Assembly (NCBI RefSeq): GCF_002441885.1 | Contig: NZ_JXJT01000018.1 | Location: 1-41,419 of the forward strand | Direction: 5' to 3' | DNA: 41,419 bases | Source: Pseudolactococcus chungangensis CAU 28 = DSM 22330 | Lineage (GTDB): Bacteria > Bacillota > Bacilli > Lactobacillales > Streptococcaceae | Shown here: positions 31,207 to 40,232 of the stretch, piece by piece | Layout of the letters: each line of letters starts with the position of its first letter | Numbering within the stretch: position 1 is the first letter of the stretch | Position numbers and translations under genes: made by a program | The notes under the pieces: generated by a model | The model's input: the letters and a program-made list of their open reading frames with translations, nothing else | Database searches by the model: none | Told to the model about the DNA's origin: nothing

Positions 31207-32283
31207 ATGAAAAAATTCTACCAAAAATACCCATTAGTCGTTATTTTGACAAGCATTATTACCACAATTATCATTGGAATTGTGGTTTTATCTGCTTTAT
31301 TATTACCTAAACTAAAGTCTAGCAAGCAGGAAAATTATACGCTTTACGCTGTCAAAGCTCAGGCGGATAATATTTTCAAGGGCAATGTGACGGCAAAAAC
31401 GTCGACTGATTATCGAGAAGATATGTCGCTTGGTGAATTGTCACAAGTCAATGTGACGGATGGGCAGGAAGTGAAGGCTGGCGATGTTTTATTGACATAT
31501 ACTAAGTCATCTGACGACTTATCAAGCCAAGAATTTGCAATCAAAAGTGCCGAGAATGATTTGGCAAATGCCCAGGCAGATGTGGTGGAAGCAGAAAATA
31601 AAGATGCTAAGTTGCGCAAGAAATATGATAAAGCCAAAGAGATAGAAGAAAAAGAGGGGATCAATACACAAATTGAGAGCAATAATGAGGCTTGGAAAGC
31701 AGCGCAACGCTCGGTGACGGCTGCTACACTTGCGCGCGACCAAGCACAAGCAAGTTTAGCAAGTCAAAAGGATAAGCAAACGGCCACGGTGACCGCTAAA
31801 ACGGATGGTCTTGTGATCATGGGGACGAATTCTGAGACGTCGCCTTTACTGAGTGTTGTGAGTCGGGAGACACTGGTCAATGGTAAGACGTCGGAATATG
31901 ATTACGACAAGCTCAAGGTGAACGATGTGGTAAGTGTTGAGACGGTTGACTTGTCGAAAAAAGTGACGGGTAAAATCTCTTACATTTCCCCAGTTCCAGA
32001 TAAAGCAACATCTGAAACCTCATCTAGTCAATACAATTTTAAGGTTGTTTTAGATGAGCCGTTACAAAATGGCTATACGGTTCAGATTCACCGTCCAAAT
32101 GAAACACTTTATATTCCGAAAACATCCGTGAAAAATGGTAAAGTTTACATGAAACGTGGTGGGAAATTTAGTAAGGTTGCAGTCGAAACTAAGGAGTCGG
32201 GTAGTCGATTGCAAGTCATATCTGGTTTAAATTCGGGCGATAAAATTATCGAGGAGGCAGCAGCTTATGTTGATACGCCTTGA
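31207..32283 (+). CDS. HlyD/RND-type periplasmic-adaptor-like subunit of ABC exporter
   Basis: The 358-residue protein has an N-terminal membrane anchor (about residues 9-30), then a beta-barrel/lipoyl-like half (VNVTDGQEVKAGDVLLTYTK). A coiled-coil hairpin rich in Ala/Gln/Lys (about 105-190), the second lipoyl half and a C-terminal barrel (VSGLNSGDKII-like) follow. It is the AcrA/MacA fold used in Gram-positives with MacB-type transporters, equivalent to F in AS-48 EFGH. It starts 2 nt after the previous stop and overlaps the ATPase gene by 17 nt. Confidence 0.88.
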   Translation: MKKFYQKYPLVVILTSIITTIIIGIVVLSALLLPKLKSSKQENYTLYAVKAQADNIFKGNVTAKTSTDYREDMSLGELSQVNVTDGQEVKAGDVLLTYTKSSDDLSSQEFAIKSAENDLANAQADVVEAENKDAKLRKKYDKAKEIEEKEGINTQIESNNEAWKAAQRSVTAATLARDQAQASLASQKDKQTATVTAKTDGLVIMGTNSETSPLLSVVSRETLVNGKTSEYDYDKLKVNDVVSVETVDLSKKVTGKISYISPVPDKATSETSSSQYNFKVVLDEPLQNGYTVQIHRPNETLYIPKTSVKNGKVYMKRGGKFSKVAVETKESGSRLQVISGLNSGDKIIEEAAAYVDTP

Positions 32284-32935
32284 AAATATCACGAAAACTT
32301 ATGAGCTTGCCAAACAAGAAGTTACTGTTTTAAATAATGTCTCTCTCAATATTTTTGAGGGTGATTTTGTTGGTATTATGGGGCGAAGTGGTTCTGGAAA
32401 GTCGACTTTGGTTAATCTGATTGGTTTTTTGGATAAGAAATTTAAAGGGACTTACTATTTTGAAGATAAGTTAGTTGAGCAGTATACAGACGATGACTTA
32501 TCTAAAATCAGAAATGAAAATGTTGGCTTTGTTTTTCAAAATTTTGGCTTGATTGAAAATATGACAGTTGGGCAAAATGTTGAATTGCCTTTATTATACG
32601 CTGGTATTTCTAATCAGGAAAAAACACGTCTTGTAGCGGAGAGTTTGGAAAAAGTGGGCTTGGCTGACTTTGTAGGCCAGTCTGTTAAACTTTTATCGGG
32701 TGGTCAAAGGCAACGGGTGGCTATTGCGCGTGCCATTGTCAATTCTCCTAAATTTATCATTGCAGATGAGCCAACGGGTGCGCTTGATAGCAAAACATCT
32801 GTTGATATTATGCAGTTGTTTACAGATTTGAATAAGACTAGTGGTGTGACGATTATTTTGGTGACACATGATCCCAATTTGATGGCACATTGTAATCGTG
32901 AAATTAGAGTGTCTGATGGCGAGGTGGTCCTATGA
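32267..32935 (+). CDS. ABC transporter ATP-binding protein (MacB/LolD type)
   Basis: The 222-residue ATPase has Walker A GRSGSGKST, signature LSGGQRQRVAIARA, Walker B FIIADEPTGALD and THD. The short, compact form and KTSVDIMQLF segment are typical of the MacB/LolD/SalX family. It overlaps the genes on both sides, giving strict coupling with the adaptor and the permease. In circular bacteriocin loci the EFGH exporter raises resistance or secretion. No other ATPase gene is found in this island. Confidence 0.92.
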   Translation: MLIRLENITKTYELAKQEVTVLNNVSLNIFEGDFVGIMGRSGSGKSTLVNLIGFLDKKFKGTYYFEDKLVEQYTDDDLSKIRNENVGFVFQNFGLIENMTVGQNVELPLLYAGISNQEKTRLVAESLEKVGLADFVGQSVKLLSGGQRQRVAIARAIVNSPKFIIADEPTGALDSKTSVDIMQLFTDLNKTSGVTIILVTHDPNLMAHCNREIRVSDGEVVL

Positions 32936-34128
32936 ACTTGCGTGCCGTTATCAAAAATGCTTATCAAGCCCTTCGTCAAAATACCAGACGCAGTATTTTA
33001 ACGATGCTTGGTATTGTCATTGGTATTGCCAGTGTCATCACGATTTTATCGTTAGGACGTGGGTTTGAAACTTACACGGTAAAAAATCTGACTGCTACAA
33101 ATGAAAAAAATGTAGCGGTCGATGTTGTTTTTTCGCCGTCGGATTATGAACAGTTTGAATCAAATAAAATGCGCTACTTTTCTGATGAAGACCTTAAATT
33201 GATAGGTCAGATTGAGGGCGTAGAGAAGGTTGCCTATGTCAAAGCTGACGACAAGTTTTTACGTATAGATTTACAGGCAGCAGATAAAAAAATCAGTAAG
33301 AATTTAGGCTTTGTAGCTGGTGGTAAAGATGCTGTCGAGGTGGGGCGCACGATTAGTCGTGATGATATTGAAACGCATCAAAAGGTCGCAATTATCAGTC
33401 GTGATACGGCAAAAGATGTCAATCCAGATGTGAATAAGGTATTAGGTACAGGGATTGACATAAAAGGTGAGCTTTATCAAATTGTTGGCATCTATAAAGG
33501 AGGGACGGCTAATTTGTTTGATATGACCCCTGATGTCAAAATTCCCAAGACAACCTACCAGTACTATGCGAATAGCGATGGCAATCCCACGCAGATAAAA
33601 GTTATAGTTGCGAATGACTATAAACCTAGTAAGGTAGCGCAGAAAGTGATTAAAAAACTGGAGAAAGTAGGCGTTAGCCGTCATTTTGGTGAGTATTCAA
33701 CTTTTGATATGAGTTCTCTGACAGACGGTATTGGTAAAGTATTGAAGACGTTGACTTTCTTTATCTCAGGCATAGCGGGCATTTCACTCTTTATTGCAGG
33801 TGTTGGTGTTATGAATATGATGTATACATCAGTTTCTGAACGTGTCAAAGAAATTGGCGTTCGCCGAAGTGTTGGCGCTAAAAGACGTGACATTAGAAAT
33901 CAATTTTTAGTTGAAGGCTTGATGCTAACGATATCGGCTGGTGTGATTGGTTATATCATCGGTTATTTGGTGGCGCTTGTCATCTCAATTTTCTTGCCAT
34001 TTAAAGTATCTCCAGATTTATTTACAATCTCTCTGACTTTGGTCATAACGATTGTCATTGGTCTGGTCTTCTCAATCACTCCGGCCAACATGGCAGCGCG
34101 AAAAGATTTGGTTGAGATTTTAAGGTAG
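32932..34128 (+). CDS. MacB-like ABC transporter permease (FtsX family)
   Basis: The 398-residue permease has one N-terminal span (about 20-42; RRSILTMLGIVIGIASVITI), an external MacB core domain (about 45-265) and three C-terminal spans. The conserved SVSERVKEIGVRRSVGAKRRDI coupling loop and LVEGLMLT follow. It is the last gene of the bacteriocin operon and is followed at once by a terminator. It likely exports the bacteriocin peptides from the membrane or confers immunity. Confidence 0.92.
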   Translation: MNLRAVIKNAYQALRQNTRRSILTMLGIVIGIASVITILSLGRGFETYTVKNLTATNEKNVAVDVVFSPSDYEQFESNKMRYFSDEDLKLIGQIEGVEKVAYVKADDKFLRIDLQAADKKISKNLGFVAGGKDAVEVGRTISRDDIETHQKVAIISRDTAKDVNPDVNKVLGTGIDIKGELYQIVGIYKGGTANLFDMTPDVKIPKTTYQYYANSDGNPTQIKVIVANDYKPSKVAQKVIKKLEKVGVSRHFGEYSTFDMSSLTDGIGKVLKTLTFFISGIAGISLFIAGVGVMNMMYTSVSERVKEIGVRRSVGAKRRDIRNQFLVEGLMLTISAGVIGYIIGYLVALVISIFLPFKVSPDLFTISLTLVITIVIGLVFSITPANMAARKDLVEILR

Positions 34129-34131
34129 CAT

Positions 34132-34168
34132 CACAAAAAAATAGGTCATTTGACTTATTTTTTTGTGG
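34132..34168 (+). terminator. Terminator after the bacteriocin operon
   Basis: CACAAAAAAATAGGTCA (34132-34148) can pair with TGACTTATTTTTTTGTG (34151-34167) with one G-T pair. The T run lies within the 3' arm. Confidence 0.7.
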
Positions 34169-34241
34169 CTAATAAGTCGAAAATAGGGCAATCTATTGGC
34201 TGAATAGGATGAAATAATCACATGTTAGGTAAATTCTTGAC

Positions 34242-34299
34242 ATCCTATATATAGTGTGTTAAAGGCTTAAATCTTTATATGTGACACAATATATTGTGA
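34242..34299 (+). promoter_or_regulatory. Two NrdR-box-like sites upstream of nrdD
   Basis: ATCCTATATATAGTGT (34242-34257) and ACACAATATATTGTGA (34284-34299) resemble the 16-bp NrdR palindrome (ACACTATATATAGTGT-like). Starts are 42 bp apart, four helical turns. The first overlaps TTGACA (34237-34242); the second lies just upstream of a better promoter. Confidence 0.6.
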
Positions 34300-34306
34300 T
34301 TCTGTG

Positions 34307-34335
34307 TTTACAAATTACCCAATGAGTGGTAGAAT
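34307..34335 (+). promoter_or_regulatory. nrdD promoter
   Basis: TTTACA (34307-34312), 17 nt and TAGAAT (34330-34335) with an upstream TGG form an extended -10 promoter, about 35 nt before the nrdD start. Confidence 0.6.
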
Positions 34336-34370
34336 ATATTTAAAATCACTTTAGAAATGAGATGTACGTT

Positions 34371-36617
34371 ATGATGGTATGGGAAAAAACAGAGGTAATT
34401 GACAACACGATGGAAGTTGTCAAGCGTGATGGTCGCCATTTAAATTTTGAACCGGAAAAAATTTATGATGCCTTGAGAAAAGCCTCTGATGAAGTTTTTC
34501 CTATGTCACCGGTTCAAGAAGTGAAATTGGAACACTTGACGGATAAAATCGTTGCGACAATTTTTGACCGTTTTGATAAGGATATCAAAATTTATGAAAT
34601 TCAAAACATTGTCGAACATGTGTTGTTGGATGCGAATGAGTATCAATTAGCAGAAGTCTATATTAATTATCGGACAAAACGCGATTTTGAGCGCTCGCAA
34701 GCGACAGATATCAACTTCACGATTGACAAATTGATTAATAAAGAACAATCTGTTGTCAATGAAAATGCCAACAAAGATAGTGATGTTTTCAATACACAAC
34801 GTGACTTGACGGCAGGTATCGTTGGCAAATCGATTGGTTTGAAAATGTTGCCGGCGCATGTTGCGAATGCCCACCAAAAAGGTGACATCCATTTTCATGA
34901 TTTGGATTACCAACCCTATGCACCGATGACGAACTGTTGTTTGGTTGATGTCAAAGGCATGCTCCGTGACGGTTTCAAACTTGGAAATGCTGTCATCGAC
35001 AGTCCTAAATCAATCCAAACAGCAGCAGCACAAATTTCGCAAATTATTGCCAATGTTGCCTCAAGTCAATATGGTGGTACATCTGTCAACCGTATCGATG
35101 AAGTGCTTGCGCCTTATGCTGAGCTCAACTACGCCAAACACATGAAGGACGCCGAAGAGTGGGTAGCAGCTGAAAAACGTGAAGACTACGCGCGTGCCAA
35201 AACGGCAAAAGACATCTATGATGCCATGCAAAGTCTGGAATACGAGATTAACACCTTGTTCACATCCAATGGTCAAACGCCATTTACAACGTTTGGTTTC
35301 GGTCTAGGCGAGGATTGGTATGCGCGCGAAATTCAGAAAGCAATTCTTCAAAACCGCATTAAAGGTCTGGGTAAAGAAGGGCGTACAGCTATCTTCCCTA
35401 AACTTGTTTTTACCATTAAACGTGGTTTGAATTTGAATGTTGAAGACCCCAATTATGACATTAAAGCATTAGCAGCCGAATGTGCGACAAAACGCATGTA
35501 TCCAGACATTGTCAGCTACGATAAAATCGTTGAGCTAACAGGCTCGTTTAAAACGCCAATGGGTTGCCGCAGTTTCTTGCAAGGTTGGCAAGATGAAAAC
35601 GGTCAAGATGTCGTGGATGGTCGGATGAACTTAGGCGTTGTGACGCTTAATTTACCACGTATCGCTCTTGAATCTAAAGGCGATAAAGATAAATTCTGGC
35701 AAATTTTCTTTGAGCGGATGGCAGTTATGAAAGACGCGCTTGTTTACCGTGTGGAACGCGTAAAAGAAGCAACGCCTGCCAATGCGCCAATCCTTTATGA
35801 AAACGGTGCTTTTGGTAAACGGCTTAGCAGAACAGACTCTGTCAATGAATTGTTCAAAAATCGTCGTGCGACGGTTTCTGCCGGCTATATTGGGTTATAT
35901 GAAGTCGCAACTGCTTTTTATGGTGGTGAATGGGAATCTAATCCTGAAGCTAAGGCATTTACACTCGATATTTTGCGTGAAATGAAAAAAGCAGCAGGTG
36001 AGTGGTCTGACGAATATGATTATCACTTTTCAATCTATTCAACACCGTCTGAAAGTTTGACTGACCGTTTCTGTCGCCTAGATACAGAAAAATTCGGTGA
36101 GATTAAAGACATCACAGATAAAGAATACTACACCAATTCATTCCATTATGATGTCCGTAAAAATCCAACACCATTTGAGAAGTTAGACTTTGAAAAAGAC
36201 TATCCAGTCTATGCTAGTGGTGGTTTCATTCACTATTGTGAATATCCAGTACTCCAACAAAATCCAAGAGCCTTGGAGGCTGTTTGGGATTACGCCTATG
36301 ACCGTGTTGGCTATCTTGGTACAAATACACCGATTGACCACTGTTATGAATGTAATTTCGAGGGCGACTTTACACCAACTGAACGTGGTTTCCAATGTCC
36401 GAACTGTGGTAATAGTGACCCTAAAACAGTTGATGTTGTCAAACGGACGTGTGGTTATCTCGGTAACCCACAAGCGCGCCCAATGGTCAAAGGTCGTCAT
36501 AAAGAAATCGCATCACGTGTGAAACATATGAACGGTTCAGTCGGTCATTTGTCAAACGGAGATGACTTGGAAAGTGTCGACATTGACTCAGCTAAGTCTC
36601 GTTTCTTTCAACAATAA
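34371..36617 (+). CDS. nrdD: Anaerobic ribonucleoside-triphosphate reductase NrdD
   Basis: The class III reductase of about 748 residues makes deoxynucleotides without oxygen using a glycyl radical. The N-terminal ATP-cone (about 10-100; VVKRDGRHLNFEPEKIYDAL) is followed by the ten-stranded barrel with the active-site cysteines in MTNCCLVD and TPMGCRSF. The zinc site CYECNFEG...CPNCGN and the glycyl-radical motif RTCGYLGN lie near the C-terminus. The start is uncertain among ATG 34362, 34371 and 34374. The activase gene nrdG, usually next door, is absent: a terminator and the ecf genes follow. Confidence 0.96.
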   Translation: MMVWEKTEVIDNTMEVVKRDGRHLNFEPEKIYDALRKASDEVFPMSPVQEVKLEHLTDKIVATIFDRFDKDIKIYEIQNIVEHVLLDANEYQLAEVYINYRTKRDFERSQATDINFTIDKLINKEQSVVNENANKDSDVFNTQRDLTAGIVGKSIGLKMLPAHVANAHQKGDIHFHDLDYQPYAPMTNCCLVDVKGMLRDGFKLGNAVIDSPKSIQTAAAQISQIIANVASSQYGGTSVNRIDEVLAPYAELNYAKHMKDAEEWVAAEKREDYARAKTAKDIYDAMQSLEYEINTLFTSNGQTPFTTFGFGLGEDWYAREIQKAILQNRIKGLGKEGRTAIFPKLVFTIKRGLNLNVEDPNYDIKALAAECATKRMYPDIVSYDKIVELTGSFKTPMGCRSFLQGWQDENGQDVVDGRMNLGVVTLNLPRIALESKGDKDKFWQIFFERMAVMKDALVYRVERVKEATPANAPILYENGAFGKRLSRTDSVNELFKNRRATVSAGYIGLYEVATAFYGGEWESNPEAKAFTLDILREMKKAAGEWSDEYDYHFSIYSTPSESLTDRFCRLDTEKFGEIKDITDKEYYTNSFHYDVRKNPTPFEKLDFEKDYPVYASGGFIHYCEYPVLQQNPRALEAVWDYAYDRVGYLGTNTPIDHCYECNFEGDFTPTERGFQCPNCGNSDPKTVDVVKRTCGYLGNPQARPMVKGRHKEIASRVKHMNGSVGHLSNGDDLESVDIDSAKSRFFQQ

Positions 36618-36622
36618 TATAT

Positions 36623-36645
36623 AAAACGGCGAAATGCCGTTTTTT
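36623..36645 (+). terminator. Terminator after nrdD
   Basis: AAAACGGC (36623-36630), loop GAAAT and GCCGTTTT (36636-36643) are followed by TT. Confidence 0.8.
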
Positions 36646-36693
36646 GCTGTTTAAACAGCTGTCAACTGAGTAGATTTATAGTTCAAAATGAAG

Positions 36694-36719
36694 AAAAGCC
36701 GACAATTTCGGCTTTTTTT
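36694..36719 (+). terminator. Second hairpin, overlapping the ecfA1 promoter
   Basis: AAAAGCCGA (36694-36702), loop CAATT and TCGGCTTTT (36708-36716) plus T run directly into the extended -10 of ecfA1. Confidence 0.75.
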
Positions 36720-36733
36720 GGTATAATGTTGTC
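36719..36733 (+). promoter_or_regulatory. ecfA1 extended -10 promoter, leaderless
   Basis: TGGTATAAT (36719-36727) lies 6 nt before the ATG at 36734. There is no Shine-Dalgarno, and a terminator hairpin occupies the -35 position, as at yqeG. Confidence 0.6.
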
Positions 36734-37570
36734 ATGCAGAAAATTCTGGAAATAAAAAATTTAACTTATCAATATGAAGAATCAAGCGATATTTACGCTG
36801 TAAATGACGTGTCTTTTGACGTTGTTCGTGGTGAGTGGGTGTCGATTATTGGGCGAAATGGTTCTGGTAAGTCGACAACGGCAAGGTTAATAGATGGTCT
36901 GATGGCAGCAGCCTCAGGTGAGATTATTATTGATGGGCAAACCTTAACGGAAAAAAATGTTTGGGAGTTGCGCCAAAAAGTAGGTATGGTCTTTCAAAAT
37001 CCTGATAATCAATTTGTCGGCTCAACTGTTGAGGATGATGTCGCATTTGGGATGGAAAATCATGGTGTGCCACGTGAGGAAATGTTGGCGCGTGTGAATG
37101 CAGCTCTGGAACGTGTCAATATGCAGGAATTTAAAACGAAGGAACCTGCTCGTCTATCGGGTGGTCAAAAACAACGGGTTGCCATTGCAGGTATCGTTGC
37201 TTTGCGTCCTGACATCATTATCCTTGATGAGGCGACATCCATGCTAGATCCAAAGGGAAGGCTGGAAATTATTCAAGTCGTTAGAGAAATCAAGGAGCAG
37301 TATGGTTTGACGGTGATTTCGATTACGCATGATTTAGATGAGGCGAGTCTTTCTGATAAAATTATTGTTATGAGAGATGGGAAGATCGAGCAGATTGCGA
37401 CACCAGATGACTTGTTTTTGAATCATAATCTGGTCGATATTGGTTTGGATGTGCCTTTTTCAGCCAATGTTGCAAGAGAGCTGCGCCAAAATGGGTTGCA
37501 GATTCCTGAAAAATATTATACAGAAAGCGAGCTGGCTGACTTTTTATGGCAATCTCTTTTGACAAAGTAA
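36734..37570 (+). CDS. ecfA1: ECF transporter ATPase EcfA1
   Basis: The 278-residue ATPase of the group II ECF vitamin/metal transporter has Walker [10 protein letters not shown], a Q-loop in [12 protein letters not shown] (typical EcfA), signature LSGGQKQR, Walker [13 protein letters not shown] (Ala in place of Pro is typical of A1) and SITHDLDEA. It pairs with EcfA2 and docks on EcfT. The start is the ATG at 36734, 6 nt after the -10, so translation is probably leaderless. Overlaps ecfA2 by 25 nt. Confidence 0.95.
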   Translation: MQKILEIKNLTYQYEESSDIYAVNDVSFDVVRGEWVSIIGRNGSGKSTTARLIDGLMAAASGEIIIDGQTLTEKNVWELRQKVGMVFQNPDNQFVGSTVEDDVAFGMENHGVPREEMLARVNAALERVNMQEFKTKEPARLSGGQKQRVAIAGIVALRPDIIILDEATSMLDPKGRLEIIQVVREIKEQYGLTVISITHDLDEASLSDKIIVMRDGKIEQIATPDDLFLNHNLVDIGLDVPFSANVARELRQNGLQIPEKYYTESELADFLWQSLLTK

Positions 37571-38400
37571 ACTACACTTATCAGCCCAACACACCTTTCG
37601 AAAGCCGAGCGCTGTTTGATATTGATTTAGATGTGGCAGATGGTAGTTTCACGGCACTGGTGGGACATACTGGTTCGGGTAAATCTACTTTATTGCAGCA
37701 TTTAAATGCGCTTTTACTTCCGACTTCAGGGACTGTTACGGTCGGTGAAACGGTCATCAAGCCTGACAGCAAGGCGAAGGCTATCAAACCTGTTCGTCAA
37801 AAAGTCGGTGTTGTTTTTCAATTTCCTGAAACGCAGTTATTTGACGAAACAGTTTTAAAAGATGTGGCTTTTGGTCCGCAAAACTTTGGCGTATCAAAAG
37901 AAGATGCTCAGACTATTGCGCGCGAGAAGTTGAACCTGGTCGGGATTTCAGATGAACTATTTGAGCGGTCGCCGTTTGAGCTTTCTGGTGGTCAGATGCG
38001 CCGTGTGGCGATTGCCGGTATCCTAGCGATGAACCCAAGTGTTCTTGTTTTGGATGAGCCGACTGCTGGTCTTGACCCTAAAGCACGAATTGATATGATG
38101 CGTTTATTTGAAACGATTCATGCCTCTGGTGTGACGACAATTTTGGTAACGCATCTCATGGATGATGTCGCCGATTATGCTGATACCATGTACGTTCTTG
38201 AAAAAGGCCGCATTGTTAAATCAGGACAACCGCAAGACTTGTTTCAGGATGTTGATTTCATGACTGCGCATCAGCTCGGTGTACCTAAGGCGACTCGCTT
38301 TGCGCTACTTTTACGAGCGCGCGGTCAGTATTTTGAGCACTTGCCAATTACACGTTCGGCGCTTGTTGAGATGATTACGGAGGCGGCAAATCATGGATAA
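37546..38400 (+). CDS. ecfA2: ECF transporter ATPase EcfA2
   Basis: The 284-residue partner ATPase has Walker [25 protein letters not shown] (Q-loop with the ETQLF form of A2), [13 protein letters not shown], Walker [13 protein letters not shown] and LVTHLMDD. It starts inside ecfA1 and ends inside ecfT, so the three proteins are translationally coupled in stoichiometric order. The module is shared by several S components; one is encoded at 17929-18477. Confidence 0.95.
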   Translation: MAISFDKVNYTYQPNTPFESRALFDIDLDVADGSFTALVGHTGSGKSTLLQHLNALLLPTSGTVTVGETVIKPDSKAKAIKPVRQKVGVVFQFPETQLFDETVLKDVAFGPQNFGVSKEDAQTIAREKLNLVGISDELFERSPFELSGGQMRRVAIAGILAMNPSVLVLDEPTAGLDPKARIDMMRLFETIHASGVTTILVTHLMDDVADYADTMYVLEKGRIVKSGQPQDLFQDVDFMTAHQLGVPKATRFALLLRARGQYFEHLPITRSALVEMITEAANHG

Positions 38401-39193
38401 ACTGATTATTGGTCGCTACATTCCCGGGTCTTCAATCATTCATCGTCTGGATCCAAGAAGTAAACTACTTGCTATGTTTGCCTTTGTTTTTATCATCTTT
38501 CTGGCAAATGATGCTATCGGCTATGGTATTTTGACCATTTTTACCTTTCTTGGTGTTGGTTTGAGTCGGATTAAATTATCTTATTTTCTCAAAGGGTTAC
38601 GCCCGATGTTGGGGTTGATCTTATTTACGGTCATTTTCCAAATGCTTTTCACAACAGGTGGAGAAGTCCTCTTTCAAATCTGGTTTTTAAAAATCACGTC
38701 TTATTCGTTGCAAAATGCCTTTTTTATCTTCATGCGGTTTGTCTTGATTATCTTCATGTCAACACTGTTGACGTTGACGACGCCACCTCTGACTTTGGCT
38801 GACGGGATTGAAACGGGGCTTGCACCCTTGAAAAAAATCAAGGTGCCTGTTCATGAAATTGGACTCATGTTGTCGATTTCTTTACGATTCATTCCAACGT
38901 TAATGGATGATACCACGATGATTATGAATGCCCAAAAATCAAGAGGAATGGACTTTGGTGAGGGAAACTTGGTTCAAAAGGTTAAATCGGTCATTCCGAT
39001 TTTAATTCCACTGTTCGTCTCAAGTTTTAGACGGGCAGATGATTTAGCCATTGCCATGGAAAGCCGTGGTTACCAAGGGGGAGAAGGACGCAGTAAATAC
39101 CGCATCCTCAAATGGCAGCGCTCTGATACTTTGCTGTTGCTCAGTTTGGTTATCGTTACTGCTATTCTGGTCGCATGGAATATGATGAAATGA
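38393..39193 (+). CDS. ecfT: ECF transporter transmembrane protein EcfT
   Basis: The 266-residue integral membrane scaffold starts with [20 protein letters not shown], the standard EcfT opening. It has five or so spans and two coupling helices with Ala/Ser-Arg-Gly motifs (QKSRGMDF and MESRGYQG) that contact the ATPases. The last gene of the ecfA1-A2-T operon. No riboswitch precedes it, as expected for a shared module. No clear terminator before dapH, 53 nt on. Confidence 0.95.
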   Translation: MDKLIIGRYIPGSSIIHRLDPRSKLLAMFAFVFIIFLANDAIGYGILTIFTFLGVGLSRIKLSYFLKGLRPMLGLILFTVIFQMLFTTGGEVLFQIWFLKITSYSLQNAFFIFMRFVLIIFMSTLLTLTTPPLTLADGIETGLAPLKKIKVPVHEIGLMLSISLRFIPTLMDDTTMIMNAQKSRGMDFGEGNLVQKVKSVIPILIPLFVSSFRRADDLAIAMESRGYQGGEGRSKYRILKWQRSDTLLLLSLVIVTAILVAWNMMK

Positions 39194-39246
39194 AGTCATA
39201 TTAAATTATATCGTTTAACACACATATCTTAATAAGGGAGAGTAAT

Positions 39247-39942
39247 ATGTCTAACAAAATGTCTGCACAAGAAATTATCCAATTTATCGGTAACGCTGAG
39301 AAAAAAACAGCGGTGAAAGTGACGTTTGAGGGTCAGCTAGCAGGGAAAATCCCTGAAAAGGTTGTTAAACTCGGCAATGTTCTTTTTGGTGACTGGGTGG
39401 AAATTGCGCCGCTCTTGGTTAACTTGACTGAGAACAAAGATTATGTCGTTGAGCAAGATGGTCGTAATTCAGCGGTGCCTTTGCTTGATAAGCGTGAGCT
39501 TAATGCACGGATTGAGCCGGGTGCTGTGATTCGTGATCAAGTTGAAGTCGGCGATAATGCCGTGATCATGATGGGTGCTGTGATTAATATCGGTGCCGAA
39601 ATCGGTGCGGGGACGATGATTGATATGGGTGCTATTTTAGGTGGTCGTGCGATTGTCGGTAAGAACTCGCATATCGGTGCGGGTGCTGTTCTTGCAGGTG
39701 TGATTGAGCCTGCAAGTGCTGAGCCAGTTCGTGTGGGGGATAATGTCCTTGTTGGTGCCAATGCTGTGGTCATTGAAGGCGTGCAAGTTGGCAATGGTTC
39801 TGTTGTTGCAGCGGGTGCTATCGTCACACAAAATGTCCCTGAAAATGTTGTTGTGGCAGGCGTCCCTGCACGTGTGATCAAGGAAATTGATGAGAAGACC
39901 AAGCAAAAAACAGCGCTTGAAGAGGCACTGAGAACTTTGTAA
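39247..39942 (+). CDS. dapH: Tetrahydrodipicolinate N-acetyltransferase DapH
   Basis: The 231-residue acyltransferase of the acetylase branch of lysine/diaminopimelate synthesis acetylates tetrahydrodipicolinate with acetyl-CoA. The N-terminal helical domain (residues 1-85) is followed by left-handed beta-helix hexapeptide repeats (about 90-205; [39 protein letters not shown]). A charged C-terminal helix completes it. The ATG follows AAGGGAGAG. The partner deacetylase gene is 290 nt downstream, with a gene remnant between. Confidence 0.95.
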   Translation: MSNKMSAQEIIQFIGNAEKKTAVKVTFEGQLAGKIPEKVVKLGNVLFGDWVEIAPLLVNLTENKDYVVEQDGRNSAVPLLDKRELNARIEPGAVIRDQVEVGDNAVIMMGAVINIGAEIGAGTMIDMGAILGGRAIVGKNSHIGAGAVLAGVIEPASAEPVRVGDNVLVGANAVVIEGVQVGNGSVVAAGAIVTQNVPENVVVAGVPARVIKEIDEKTKQKTALEEALRTL

Positions 39943-40008
39943 TAATAGGGTGACTGATATAGAGAAGGATAGAGTAAGCTGGAGCTACAGGTCACTGGCG
40001 TTATTTGA

Positions 40009-40215
40009 GGTATTGCCTTAGCTATATTTTTCCTCGGTTTGATTTTTAAAAGAAATGTGTTATGGATAGGCGTTCTATGTCTTGTAGGTTTTGCTTTGCT
40101 AGTTCCTCTAATTTATGCAGTGGTTCAGACCTTACGACATAAAGAAACATTTAAAAATAATGTTTTAAAATCATGGACGTGGCTGACTGCTCAGATTTTA
40201 ACAGGCATATTATAA
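40009..40215 (+). pseudogene. Remnant of a small membrane protein gene
   Basis: An open frame of 68 codons encodes a coherent membrane protein segment (GIALAIFFLGLIFK, then VLWIGVLCLVGFALLVPLIYAVVQ, a basic stretch, and SWTWLTAQILTGIL) but has no ATG or ribosome site at its start. Immediately upstream in frame lies TGA (40006-40008), preceded by about nine more plausible codons. It looks like a gene interrupted by a nonsense change or truncated at its 5' end. A functional start at TTG 40039 is possible but has no Shine-Dalgarno. It lies between dapH and the deacetylase gene. Confidence 0.5.
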
Positions 40216-40232
40216 ATAATTGGTGAGAAAAA

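Noticed and set aside
39537-39995. 152-codon minus-strand open frame across dapH
   Set aside because: Proline/threonine/alanine-rich shadow of the hexapeptide repeats of dapH.
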